From Paramecium tetraurelia (Eukaryota; Ciliophora; Oligohymenophorea; Peniculida; Parameciidae), in the NCBI RefSeq assembly GCF_000165425.1, contig NW_001799422.1, forward strand, positions 187,206 to 251,205: 64,000 bases of DNA, read 5' to 3'. Shown one piece after another: positions 38,690 through 50,648 of the stretch. Within the stretch, counting starts at the first letter, position 1. Each line of letters opens with the position of its first letter. Made by a program: the position numbers and the translations under genes. Below the pieces are notes generated by a model that had not been told where the DNA came from, ran no database searches, and saw nothing but the letters and a program-made list of their open reading frames with translations.

Positions 38690-39329
38690 TCAACACACTT
38701 TATGCTTGATTCTCAATTAATTTCTAAATTAATCTAATTTATTATTAAATTCATCCAATCTTGAAATTTTGTGCAAAGGAGAAACCTCCCTCTGACAATT
38801 CTGATTGTTCTACTAATCATTTTGAGATTCATGTTAAATGGTTGCTAATGACAGAGTAGATTCTTGATTATTATTACGTAATTTCTATTAAAAGTCTTAA
38901 AGCTATATCATGAATCCTGGATTTGGATTAACTATTCTTCTTTTTGATTGTAAATGTAATATAGCTTGATTTATGGTCCAATCGTATTTTTACATTAGAT
39001 AGGCAGCCAAAATAGCTGCAGATCTTGAGATACCTGCATAACAATGAACAAGAACATTAGTTTTTTTGGTTTAATTTTCAATAAATTTAATTGCTTGTTC
39101 AAAGTATTTATTGAGTGGGAACTCTTCAGAATCCTCTGCCATGATCCACTCAACATAAGAAATTATTCTATACCAACTTTTGTGCTCCTCTTACGGGAAC
39201 TGATTAATCAAGTACTTATAGGACTGCTCCAATGTTATATTGAGTGAGCAATTAGGAATCTTTAGCAGCATCCAGATTTCCTAAGTATATTCCTCCACAT
39301 CCATTTAAAGGTGCTATGATGCAATTCAT
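38690..39329 (-). CDS. Dual-specificity protein phosphatase
   Basis: 204 residues with one 25-nt intron ending GAG, giving 205 codons. The start MNCIIAPLNGCGGIYLGNL is the typical DUSP beginning. The catalytic loop is HCYAGISRSA (HCxxGxxR), preceded by an Asp in AEDSEEFPL that can act as general acid, and followed by AYLMQKY. The C-terminal 60 residues are Gln/Asn-rich. It dephosphorylates phospho-Ser/Thr/Tyr, probably on MAP-kinase-like targets, but the substrate is unknown. Confidence 0.92.
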
Positions 39330-39539
39330 TGACAAACAATAGTTATTAACGAACATATTATATTTTAAATTAATAAAATTTCCACTTTATTAAAGAATGG
39401 TAATACATATAAATGACTTTGAATAGTTTATTATTAATCTGGTCTATATATATTGAAGTAATTGCTATGCTATTTTAACGAGGGTTATAAATCAATAATA
39501 TTTAAAAAAAATATAAGGATTGGATATTATCATAAAATA

Positions 39540-40356
39540 ATGAGTAAGAAAGAAAGGAAGGATTTTTTCGACATCATGATAAAGACTAAGTCTTCACAGG
39601 ACCAAATAGCATCCTATTTGGTATAGGCCATTTTGGGTTTGAGAGATAGGGAGAATAAGAGTGAGTCAATTAGGCTCTCAGGTAGTGGATCGGCAATCCC
39701 AAATGTAATTTTGGTTGCTGAAATAATTAGAGCAAGACATAAAGTAAGAAAGAGTATTATCTATTAGGGATTGAGTTCAATTGTCACACTGGAGAACATT
39801 CAAAAGGAAATTCTTGAGAATGGATCAAAATCAATAATATCAATCCCCGCGATTAGAATCAAATTGACGTACTTTCATTTCTAGATTGTAGATGCAATCC
39901 AACCAAGGAAGAATAAGAATAGCCCGGGTATCAAGCCCCAGGAGATGTGAAAGACGATAAGAAGATTGAACTTTATGATTATATCATGATCTATGCAAGG
40001 AATTTGTATTTTTGGAAAGGCAAGGAAGGACAAAAATAGACATATAACTAACCTCAAAAAAGGACTGATTAACAAATAGAAGAGAGAGGAGAATTGAAGA
40101 CCAGAGGAGGGGCATAAGTGTAGGTGGGGAAAAAAAACCCTGAAGAATTAAGAAGGAAGCCAGATGAACCAGAATACAGGGTATGTTGAGTTTGACATTT
40201 AAATAGGAAAAACATGAATAAGAAAATAGGGATAAGAGGTATTCTAAACCAAAACCAATCACTTACCAATCTAAATAATATTCATCCTAAGATAAGGAGG
40301 GATAGTTTAGACCCAAGTAAGGAGAAGTCAGAACAAGGGGTGGCAATAGACGGTGA
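39540..40356 (+). CDS. Alba-domain nucleic-acid-binding protein with RGG motifs
   Basis: 256 residues; introns 39888-39907 (20 nt, AAG end) and 40181-40206 (26 nt) leave 257 codons. The N-terminal 110 residues match Alba: SGSGSAIPNVILVAEIIRAR followed by RKSIIYQGLSSI. The C-terminal half is basic, Gln-rich and has TRGG motifs (ELKTRGGAQVQ and EVRTRGGNRR), as in the eukaryotic Mdp2/Rpp20-like Alba proteins with RGG tails. Such proteins bind RNA, often in translation control or RNase P/MRP. An RNA-binding role is the best guess. Confidence 0.88.
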
Positions 40357-40430
40357 TTCAATATTTATTAGAGCAATATATATATATATAATTTATGTTT
40401 ATTAAAATATTGTACTAAAATAACATTCTA

Positions 40431-40820
40431 TCATTATTGGGTAAGGATGTCTGAGTCACCTGCATCGATGATGGCTAAGCTTGAACATCTGTGTAATTTA
40501 CCACAGGCGGTACCTATAATAAGATTAAATCACTAATGCCCATTAATTCAATCAAAGAAGAACTAAGCCTCCCTCTAAACCCCCGTACCTAAATCAACGT
40601 TGTTTCCTTAATATAACACAATGGTGATTTGAGCCAACATGGCATAATACTCAATTTGGGTCTTTCTAATTGTTGGGCAATTGTTAGAAATAAAGACTAA
40701 TTTGGCTGTTCCATTTCTGATTGCCTTCAATGTTTGCTTATATCCCATGGTGATCTTTCCTGATCTGACAACCAATTAAAGTTTTTGATTCACACTCTCT
40801 TAAGCAACATTCTTCACCAT
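40431..40820 (-). CDS. RPL30: Ribosomal protein eL30
   Basis: 104 residues after removal of one intron (40514-40588). Features of eL30 are [47 protein letters not shown] and [12 protein letters not shown]. It is a large-subunit protein near the subunit interface that binds kink-turn RNA. The intron is 75 nt, about three times the size usual in this window, and contains a shorter 20-nt GT...AG unit at its 3' end; see the finding. The coding part is less AT-rich than its neighbours, as expected for a highly expressed gene. Confidence 0.96.
40514..40588 (-). other. Unusually long 75-nt intron in RPL30
   Basis: Begins GTACGGGGG and ends TTATTATAG on the minus strand. Its 5' third is G-rich (GGGGG, GAGGGAGG), unlike the AT-only short introns elsewhere. 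A nested 20-nt candidate intron occupies 40514-40533 and shares the 3' splice site; use of it alone would leave an in-frame TGA. Confidence 0.8.
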
Positions 40821-40919
40821 TTTAAAATTAATTTAAAAATTTTAATATCATATTTTTGTTTCAATATCACTTTATTCACTTTCAATTATTCTAAGAAATA
40901 ATGCAAAATATTAATATTT

Positions 40920-42477
40920 ATGAGCAAAATTTCTCAAGAGGCCTTTGAGTATCTTAATAAACTGAGGCAGAATCCTAAATTGGCCATCCCCAAATTGCAA
41001 GAGCATTTAAAGCTTTTCAAAGGGAATGTCCTCTAGAAACCAGGAGAAATACCACTTCAAACTAATGAAGGTCCTAAAGCTGTCAATGGTAATTTTTAGG
41101 ATATATACTAGAGTGCATCTCCTTCTTATAAAATCAGAAGCCACTTAATCCTTTGACTTGGAGTAAAGGATTAGAATGTGCAGCCAGAGATCATGTTAAG
41201 GATACAGGACCAAAAGGAGTCACAGGTCATACAGGCACTGATGGATCATCCATGAGTGACAGAATCGAAAGATATGGAGAATGGGATGTTACTGTTGGTG
41301 AAAACATCAGTTATGGATAAACTACAGGAGAGGATGGTACTAATCCAGTATCATTTTAGTTATCATTCAATTGATTATTGACGATGGTGTTTCATCTAGA
41401 GGACATAGAAAAAACTGCTTTAAACCAGAATTCGGAGTTGTAGGCATCTACGATGGAGAACATAAATAATACAAAACTTAATGCGTTTTTGATTTTGCAG
41501 GATCCTTCGAAGATAAACCAGGACTTGATGCCAGTGCACCTTCCCAGAATGCCTCATAGCAATAACCAGAACAACAATAAAATAGATAACCAGATGCACC
41601 TCCTGCCTAGCCTTAAGCCAAAGACCCTGATGATAAAATAACTTAAGATGCCTTCAACTATTTAAATCAAGTCAGATAAAATCCCACTCTCCCTATTCCA
41701 AAACTATAAAATTTGATGAAACTATTTAAAGGCAGTGTTCTTTATAAACCTGGTGAAATCCCTTTGCAAACCAATGAAGGCACCAAAGTTATATAAGGTA
41801 TCTTTTTATATTAGGAATAGAATTAATTGCTTTTTTATAAAAACAACAGCCTCTGCATCCATTAACATATGAAAAAGGATTAGAATAAGCTTGCTCTGAT
41901 CATGTTAAGGACACTGGACCTAAAGGTGTTTGTGGTCACACCGGAACTGATGGTTCCTCACTTTCTGACAGAATCGAAAGATATGGAGAATGGAATGGCA
42001 AAATAGGAGAGAACATAAGTTATGGATAAAAAACAGGAGAAGATGTTATAATCTAGCTATTGATTGATGATGGAGTTGGTTCAAGAGGACATAGAAAAAA
42101 TTGTTTTGGTTAAGATTTCAATCTTGTTGGAATTGCTGCAGGTGATCATAAAACTTATTAATCTTCATGTGTTTTTGATTTTGCAACTGAATTCACACCA
42201 CAAGGACAATAACCTAAATAATCAGCGAGTAACTAAGGAAAAACAGTTGTCTTGGGAGGAAAGGGAGGCCACGTAGGAGCTGCTCCTTAATAAGAAGATG
42301 AAGAGGAGGGTATTCTTATTTTATATTCAAGAATAATTGCCTCCTGGATGTGTATCAGTTAGTACATCATCAGCTGTCAGTATGAAAGGTGGACAAAAAG
42401 TTACAAAAATTACAAAGACCTATAAATTCAAGGATGGATCTACCAAGATAGCAGTCCAGACCATCACAGATGGATGA
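40920..42477 (+). CDS. Tandem CAP-domain (SCP/PR-1-like) protein
   Basis: 488 residues; introns 41089-41111, 41337-41359, 41798-41820 and 42310-42331 leave 489 codons. Two CAP domains follow each other, each with [12 protein letters not shown], [24 protein letters not shown] and RGHRKNCF. The His and Glu of the CAP cavity are in the HVKD, GHTG and GEN segments. No signal peptide precedes the first ([18 protein letters not shown]), so the protein may be cytosolic. A Pro/Gln linker joins the halves and a short Gly/Lys-rich tail ends the protein. An intron follows the QTNEG box in both halves, consistent with internal duplication. Confidence 0.93.
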
Positions 42478-42612
42478 TATTTTAATAAATCAATTAATAT
42501 TCAGTTATTTCTATTATGTTTAATTCCAAATTCAAATTATTATATGCCTAATTAAACCCATAAAATTTATTCCTCTTTTGATCTAATTTATAATCAAATC
42601 AATTTCATAATA

Positions 42613-42722
42613 CTTGGAACCCTTCGGGGTCATCCGTCAAATTGGAACGTAACAGAGAAGATTAGCATGGCCCCTGCGTAAGGATGACACGCATTAAGCG
42701 AGATGGTAGCTCATTTTTTTTT
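42613..42722 (+). ncRNA. U6: U6 spliceosomal snRNA
   Basis: The conserved core is unmistakable: the ACAGAGA box at 42652-42658, then GATTAGCATGGCCCCTGCG and AAGGATGACACGC (U4-pairing region and internal stem-loop). A 5' stem-loop CCTTCGGGG lies at 42621-42629. A run of nine T from 42714 is a RNA polymerase III terminator. TATA-like sequence (TTATAATC) lies about 25 bp upstream. The 5' end is set by homology and may be off by a few bases. Confidence 0.96.
42714..42722 (+). terminator. Pol III T-run terminator of U6
   Basis: Nine consecutive T directly after the U6 3' stem, as expected for RNA polymerase III termination. Confidence 0.85.
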
Positions 42723-42817
42723 GATTTTTTATAATGCTTCTTCATTTAAATTTGTTATTAGCATAATATTAATATTCAACCACTTTCTAGTTAAATCAAT
42801 TTTATTTCTTATTTACT

Positions 42818-43807
42818 ATGATGAATAATACCCATACATCTTTATCAATCTCTAGAAACCCTCCTTACTAATTCAATGAGGGTCCAATAAATGTATTTTA
42901 AACATATTCTGAGAATGTCTTTTTTTCCCCTGATGGAAATTATGCAGCTGAGAAGATTGATGAAAATTCAATAGAATATATAAGAATCTTTAATCTTAAA
43001 CTTTAAAATCCTATTTTTTGTAAACCTATTCAAAATTTAGGATTTCCAAGGATCAATTATAGAATCCTATTTACTTAAGACAACAAGTTTTTCATTCTTA
43101 TTAGATCATATTAACTGAAAAGTTACTATTTGATTTAGAATATAATGGACAATGATGATTGTAGAGAATTTTACTTTGATTCCTGTCAATTTATTCAAAT
43201 TTGGAATAATAACCTTAATTTCTATTTAATTTTAAACCATTAATTAAACAAATGCTTGTAGCTGTATTATATCGATTAACATATGAATATAAATTTAGTT
43301 TTATAATAGCCATAATGGGTTAATCTTTAAAAAATAATTTAAAAGGACACTTTAACATAGCATAGTCCTTGTCTTTTGCTCGTAAATACTGAGCAAATAA
43401 AATTATATAGTAAATTTACTTTAAAAGGTCTTAGCTCAATATTTGTTAAAGAAATAAATCATATCAAAGTATATGCTTCCAAAATTTTGATTTTAAAGCC
43501 AAGTTATGATTCTTTATAGACCCATTTTTATTAATTAACTTGTAGGAAGTTAATTCGAAAATTAAATACAATTGATTATAGGAACTCAATATATTAAGAC
43601 AAATTGCTATATTTGTCAAATCTGAATTTAATTTATATTTATAATATCGAAAATGGAAAATTAGTAGTTTAATTGAATATATCTGAAAATATAGAAAATA
43701 TTGGAATTTTGGGAGAATATTTAGTTTATAAAAATAGTTTAATATATAAAGGATGGAAAAAGAGGGAGTAGTAAATTAAATAAGACTGTTTAAAAAGTTA
43801 AGAATGA
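42818..43807 (+). CDS. WD40/propeller-like protein, unknown
   Basis: 329 residues in one frame without introns, from the ATG pair at 42818/42821. The sequence alternates short beta-type segments with polar loops (SENVFFSPDGNYAAEK, FIQIWNNNLNFYLILN, NLIYIYNIENGKLVVQ), with IQIW and IYIYNIENG resembling WD-repeat blade ends. Blades are degenerate, so the number is uncertain. No specific family is recognised. Confidence 0.72.
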
Positions 43808-44001
43808 GGAAACAGGATTTGTGTATAATGGAAAAGGTAAATGATAGAGATTATGTTAGCTATTTATTTTAATTTTGTATTATATGTTTTATATGAATTC
43901 TAATCAATTATTAATGGCCAATCATTAAATATATAATAAGTACTGCAACTATCCTAATTCAAAAAGAAAAAATTGATTAATAAAAATGTAAAAAAATAGA
44001 A

Positions 44002-44505
44002 ATGGAACAACTTCCCAAAGGTATATTTTTAAAATAAATTAGCTACTGTTTAACAATTTATAAAGACTTCCACAAACGGAGACATGAAGTGCTCTAATGA
44101 ATTTGTGACTCAGGTGATGTCAATGGCTAGAGAATATATCTAACTAGTTTCCGATTAAGCAAATACAATTTGTTTAGAGTAGGGAAAAAAGACCATCTCG
44201 GGGGAATTTTTCTATAAGGCTATTTAAAAGCTAAAGTTAGACAGTTAAATACCTCATCTTAAAGAAATAGAAGAAGAAATTAAAGAAGAAGTGAATGTAT
44301 ATATGAATTTTATTGTAAGGTGAAAAATCAAAATAGAGCGAGGTTTCAGGATGAGGAGCACTTGAAATAGTTAGAAGAATAATAGAAATAATTATACGAA
44401 AAGGCAAAATTAGAGAATAGTAAGAGTATGATAGATGATGAAGAACATGGCAAATCAAGGAAATTAAATATTTAGTTTGAACAGGATGATGAAGATTAAT
44501 AATGA
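44002..44505 (+). CDS. DR1: Dr1 / NC2-beta histone-fold transcription repressor
   Basis: 152 residues; introns 44021-44042 and 44297-44319 leave 153 codons. The histone fold is LPKATVQQFIK, then EFVTQVMSMAREYIQLVSDQ, then GKKTISGEFFYKAIQKL, matching NC2-beta (Dr1) of the NF-YB/H2B-like class. A Glu/Gln-rich helical tail follows. With NC2-alpha it binds TBP on DNA and blocks TFIIA/TFIIB. A CHRAC/DPB3-type relative is a less likely alternative. Confidence 0.88.
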
Positions 44506-44619
44506 AATTAATCATTAAAATAATAGTATAGTTCTTATAATTCACTCATATGACTTTATTAAAAAAAGTGCTTTATGCTTTTGAAGAAAGAACATCTTCA
44601 TTCATTTCTTATATTTCTA

Positions 44620-45349
44620 TCATTAAATGACATATTTACCACTCATATTTAACGCGATTTCATAATCAGTAACCCATTTTTGTGAGTTATCGAAGTAATG
44701 GCAATTGCCAAATTCTAAAAATTTAGGTTATTGCTTAATCAGTTGTTAAGTATATTCTGAATGATATTTTGGAATCTATTTTTAAAAGCATTAAAATGAG
44801 TATTTCTTATAAGTCTATTCTTTCTTTGCTTAGTTTTGTTTTGTTTATTATTATCCAACTTTTGATTTTGTTTTGTTTTCATTTAATTTGCATTAACCTT
44901 ACTATATTTTTCTATTATTTTGAGAGTGAATGTAATTTTTTTCAGTTTATACTTGTTCTCGATTGCAATCTCTATTTTGTTGATTATCTGATTTGTTTTT
45001 TTATAACTATTCTTCGAACTTGGATTTATGAGTCAAATGTTATCGTTATAATGACTATAAAGGGATGGGTTACTTAAATAAAATTCGAATGTACAATAAA
45101 TTAGGATATGTTTTTTCTATTTAAAGTAATACTTCTTCCTCGGAAGGATTTGAAGTTTTATGAGGAATTCGAGTCTGGGGAAATCTTTTTAGGATGCTAA
45201 TGAAATGAGAGATTATTTCTCCTTTAGGGAGCAGGGGATAATAATAGAAAGGGCAATTTCATAGGTTTGGAACTTTATGTTGAGGATTGTAAGTTGATGG
45301 TTGGTAAATCTGTATCTGTCTTAAGAGTACTTATTTTTTTAAGCTTCAT
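44620..45349 (-). CDS. Gln/Asn-rich basic protein, unknown
   Basis: 235 residues with one 22-nt intron (45073-45094, AAG end). The N-terminal 95 residues are Ser/Pro/Lys-rich and disordered (MKLKKISTLKTDTDLPTINL). The middle is Gln/Asn/Lys-rich with many TAA/TAG glutamines. The C-terminal 50 residues look folded (KFLEFGNCHYFDNSQKWV). No family is recognised. A hydrophobic frame on the opposite strand (44769-45077) is a mirror of the Lys/Asn-rich codons and was not called. Confidence 0.68.
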
Positions 45350-45487
45350 AGTCTCTTTAGATAAATTTGTTTTAAATAGACTTTATAGATATTATTATAG
45401 TGATATTATTTTGAATTTCAAGAGCATTTATTAGATTTTATATATAGGTTCTGATAAAAACAATAATGAAAATACATAACCAAAACA

Positions 45488-46028
45488 TCACTCATCTTTA
45501 GCCTTATCTAATACATGAATTGGAGCTATGCTTATAGGAGCATTGAATACCTAGAATTTAAGTTTTATTGGTTTCCACAACTTGACCATTCATCACCATT
45601 TCTTCTAAAATATAGTGAGCTTTTTCAATGTTAAACATTATCTAAATAGAATGAGATGATAAAGAATACATCTAATTCGCATACATTTTCAAAATACTTG
45701 TCAAGAGTTTCAACCAAATTGTGAATAAACTCTAAATAAGCCATTTCATTCTTCATGATAATTATATAGAATTACTTCTTCTTCTAGATCCATTCCAATT
45801 ATGAAATAAAGAGAGGCATATCTTCTGTAAATGATCTAGAGAATGATATTGATAAATGACCTTATATCCTCTGTGTTCAAGAAAACTACATTGGGTTTCA
45901 CTTCTAGATAGACATTTTCGAATCAATTCTCCTTCAAGGGTCATCCTTTCTTTGACACTAAGAAATTAAAAATATTGTGCTAGTCTTGTCTGCCCTTATT
46001 TGTTAACCATAAGTATGAAATTGATCAT
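45488..46028 (-). CDS. AP-4 adaptor complex sigma subunit
   Basis: 145 residues after removing four introns (25, 25, 28 and 25 nt), the usual length for sigma subunits. Signature: [79 protein letters not shown] and the C terminus [27 protein letters not shown] and VETN..ILAP..LDK resemble AP-4 sigma more than AP-1, AP-2 or AP-3. AP-4 acts in trans-Golgi export. It is divergent from PKA with 22 bp between ATGs. Confidence 0.93.
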
Positions 46029-46050
46029 TCTTATAAAAAATATTAATTAT
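46029..46050. promoter_or_regulatory. 22-bp spacer between divergent start codons
   Basis: The AP-4 sigma ATG (46028, minus) and the PKA catalytic subunit ATG (46051, plus) are 22 bp apart, all A/T except for little else. Both starts are supported by protein homology, so a shared, extremely compact promoter is implied. Confidence 0.65.
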
Positions 46051-47165
<1,115 letters not shown>

Positions 47166-47337
47166 TTATTATTATATATAAATATTTATTCTAAATTCCT
47201 AACAATTAGTTAAATACTCGTAAATTTATATTAGAAACCAATAGTTTGAGTATGCTTCTTAAGCATAATGAAAGGGACATAGAAATGAATTAAAAAAACC
47301 GAATAAATGTTTTGAATAACTTGATTAGTTATATTAA

Positions 47338-48421
47338 TCATCTTCCAGACCATGAGGCAACTTATTTCTTGAACATGATGATAACTTATTCTAAGATGGC
47401 ATTTTCTTCATCTCTCTTAGCTTTAGCTTGAGCATAGTCAGCTCTTTTGGATTCTAAATCTGATTAAGCTTAGTCAAGGGCATCTTGGGACTCTTGTAAG
47501 ATGATCTTGGATTTGGCTTATTAAGCTAAGGCTGCTTAGATTTACTAGGGATGATGAAAATAAATACAGTAGCTAATCTATCAGCAAAGACTTATTTTCT
47601 TTCGTATTCAACTTTGAGGGTAGCGATTTCAGCTTCACTCAATGAAACCCAGCCGGCCAATTCCCATGAGGCATTGATTTCATTGACTTCAAGAGCTTCA
47701 AGGGAAGCTTGGAGGTTGGCTTCAAGTGATTCAAGGACTGCAAGGACTTTTTCTGCAAGTGTAGCACCTCTGCTGACTCCATCTTCTTATTTGGTTTAAG
47801 CCAAACTCAAGAAGGTTTTGATTTCTTCGTCGTTGAATAGATTGCTGTAAGCCTTGAGTTTTTGAGCAACACTGGTGCTTTTTTCTTGGACTAATTCAAA
47901 TGAATCTCCGTTAATGATGTAACCAGCAACATCTTATTTGAGAACTCTGACAACTTCAAGAGCTTCTCTGTTTTGTTTGATTGATCTGACGAAGAGTTGA
48001 TTACTAAGACATTGTTCATCAAGGAGGACATTGATTTTTCTGGTGATTTCATCTTATCTTTATTCATTCCAAGCAAGATAATTCTTGGTGTCTTGGAGTT
48101 CTTATTCGAAAAGGACTCTATTTTCAACTGATTATTAGAAAAGCTTTTAGTTGAGTGTCTTGATCTTAGTGAATTACTCGATTGTTCTATGATTAAGGAA
48201 GATAATTACTATGCTCCAACCCATTCGTCTGTTTCATTCTTTTAGTCGGCAGCAAATTAGGCATCTTTGTTGGATTGGATTAGATCATTCAATAAACCAA
48301 AGACAGTGTCAATGGCATCCATGGCTTTTGTACCAGTTTGGAGTAGAGCCATGATTTAATCATGAGTGGATGTTGCAGAGGCAATGCTTACCAACAAGAG
48401 AATTGCAAGAGTGGTTTTCAT
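47338..48421 (-). CDS. Trichocyst matrix protein (TMP family)
   Basis: 345 residues with introns 47545-47567 and 48187-48209 (346 codons). A signal peptide (MKTTLAILLLVSIASA) precedes an acidic, heptad-rich helical protein (e.g. ALLQTGTKAMDAIDTVFGLL, SLSEAEIATLKVEYERKQ). TMP precursors enter the secretory pathway, are cleaved and assemble into the crystalline core of trichocysts, which expands on Ca2+-triggered exocytosis. Codon use is richer in C-ending codons than in neighbours, in line with very high expression. Length fits the 40-45 kDa precursors. Confidence 0.93.
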
Positions 48422-48485
48422 TTATTAATATTTATTGTGTTTGCCATATGATTATCAATTTATTTAATTCTCAAAAACGGGTAAA

Positions 48486-50539
48486 ATGGATGATGAGGGA
48501 TTCGAATCTGCTTTTATTGAAACCTTAATAACTTAATAAGATAAGTAACCTACATTCATATTCACTTCCCTTCCCACTCCCAATCCCATCGTGTACTAAT
48601 CAGACTATCGAGGAGTGCCAAACGACATAAAAGATATCGAAAAAACATATAAATGTGTTTATAAGAAATAATATGGATCAAAAGTGAGTAATCGACATTT
48701 TAAATAATTAAATCTCAATGACTTACAAACGCCTACAATCACTCAAACTCAACAGATGCCCCTATTTGATTCCAATTTCGCCTGTGGAAATCTGGCTGCA
48801 GTTCATTAAGTCGATACATTTGAATATGATTTACTTCTCCAAGAAGACATCAACACTACCAGCTATTCTCAATGGTTTTACTTCCGAGTAACCAATCCCA
48901 ACGACTATAAATATAGAATAAACATCATTAATTTGGTAACTTATATATATTAAAACAACAGAGCAAGAATTATTTACAGTACCAAAATGGTTTCGGAGTC
49001 TATATTAAATGCGATTCTCATTGGGAAATACTGAAATCCCAAGTATTGATCAAACAATCCTAATATGTCAAATCCAATTTCTGTTATACCACTTCTACTA
49101 AGTTATATACGCTATCCTTCTGGATAAAAAAGTCATCAAAGACCTTTGAGATAGCTCTTGGCATCCCTTACACTCACCTTGATTTGGATAGATACTTGCT
49201 CAGGTTTTAATCAGAAATCCTAACGAATACTATTTCTGGATTGCCTGTAAGAATGGTGTAATTTGGATCTAAAAGAAGTGATGTTATTTTAGTAATTGCA
49301 CGTTAGCATCCTGGAGAGACTGTTTCTTCTCATGTTTGTTAAGGCTTTCTTGACGCACTTTCAAATGACAAAACACTCCAACTATTTTATAATATTATCG
49401 TTATTCCCATGGTTAATCCAGATGGCGTCAAATGGGGTAACTTTAGATGCGATTTAAGTGGGAAAGATTTGAATAGAGTCTGGTAAAACCCTAGATCTAG
49501 ATTTCATTAATAAATTATTCACATCAGAAATCTCATCTAGAAAATATTGGATGAAGGCAGAGATATCAAAACATTTATTGATTTGCATGGTCATTCTAGA
49601 AAACTTGGTACTTTTATGTATGCATGCAGAAACACTGATGATCCTATCGAATGTCGAGTTCTCCCCATGATCATGGCTGAAAATTCTCGATATTTCGATT
49701 TCAATTCATGTACCTTTAATTTGAAATCCTACAAACTGAAAACTGCAAGAGCTTTTGTTTATAATTAAATGTAAAAGCATAATCCTAACAGTTTTCATAA
49801 TATTGTTACTCTTGAAACATCTTTTTTTGGTTATAAATCAGACAACAAATTTATCTAATATTCTTAATCTGATTTAACACAGATTGGAAAGGATTTGCAT
49901 CAATCTTTAAAAGTTTACTATATGTAATTGGATTAAAAAACCAAGATATTGAAAGAACTTGAATTAAAGAAATAGTATTATCAATAACTAGATGAGAATT
50001 AAGCCTCAGATGATAGTGACTCAGAGGCAGAAATAGGAATAGTTCAAGATGAAGAGGTTCCACCATAAACAATATTTGCTAACAAATCCGTCAGATTGCT
50101 TCAAGATACGCCTAAGACTAGTTTGTTGAAAAAGAGAAATTTAAAAAAAGCCGTCGATCCATTTTTGGTTGGGTAATGTGAAAAGAAATACAACTTTCAC
50201 AAATTGACTAGACGGGAAAGCAAATCTTAAAAGACCATAAATCAAACTCTTTCTATTTAATAAGCTTAATCCCCAAGTCTAAAAAATTTAAACAAAATCA
50301 GCAGAAACCTATCATCGCATAATAAAGATCATATTCATATGCATTCAAGCAATGTTGATCAAAATGAAAATATTTAATCGTTTAGGATATAACGATAAAA
50401 CACAACAAGAACACCCAAAGAGTTCAAACTGAAATCTGAATAAAGAGTGCAATTTCATAGTCCCAATGATAAACTCATAGTTTTCGAATCAAATTTGAAA
50501 ATAAAAAGAAAGAATACCTAAAATATCAAATTATTTTGA
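48486..50539 (+). CDS. Cytosolic carboxypeptidase (M14, CCP/AGBL-like)
   Basis: 675 residues with one 26-nt intron (48936-48961). The N-domain contains [11 protein letters not shown], typical of CCPs. In the peptidase domain HPGE (about residue 266) and DLHGHS (about 355) give the zinc ligands, [11 protein letters not shown] and DLNRVW bind the substrate, and TLETSFFG (about 433) carries the catalytic Glu. CCPs remove glutamates from tubulin tails, a modification abundant in cilia. The last 200 residues are Ser/Asp/Gln-rich and basic, probably regulatory. Confidence 0.94.
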
Positions 50540-50648
50540 ATATATATAATAATTTTCTAAACATTGTTCATCAAAATACAAATGATTAACAAAAATAACA
50601 AAAATATTACTAGTTTAAATTTATTTTATTTAATTATTATTATATTAT

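Noticed and set aside
44769-45077. A 102-codon plus-strand frame rich in Phe, Leu and Ile, looking like a membrane protein.
   Set aside because: It mirrors the Lys/Asn/Gln-rich codons of the minus-strand gene 44620-45349, whose spliced frame is longer and protein-like.
46000-46050. Earlier in-frame ATG for PKA at 46000.
   Set aside because: It would add 17 poorly conserved hydrophobic residues and overlap the first codons of the divergent AP-4 sigma gene.
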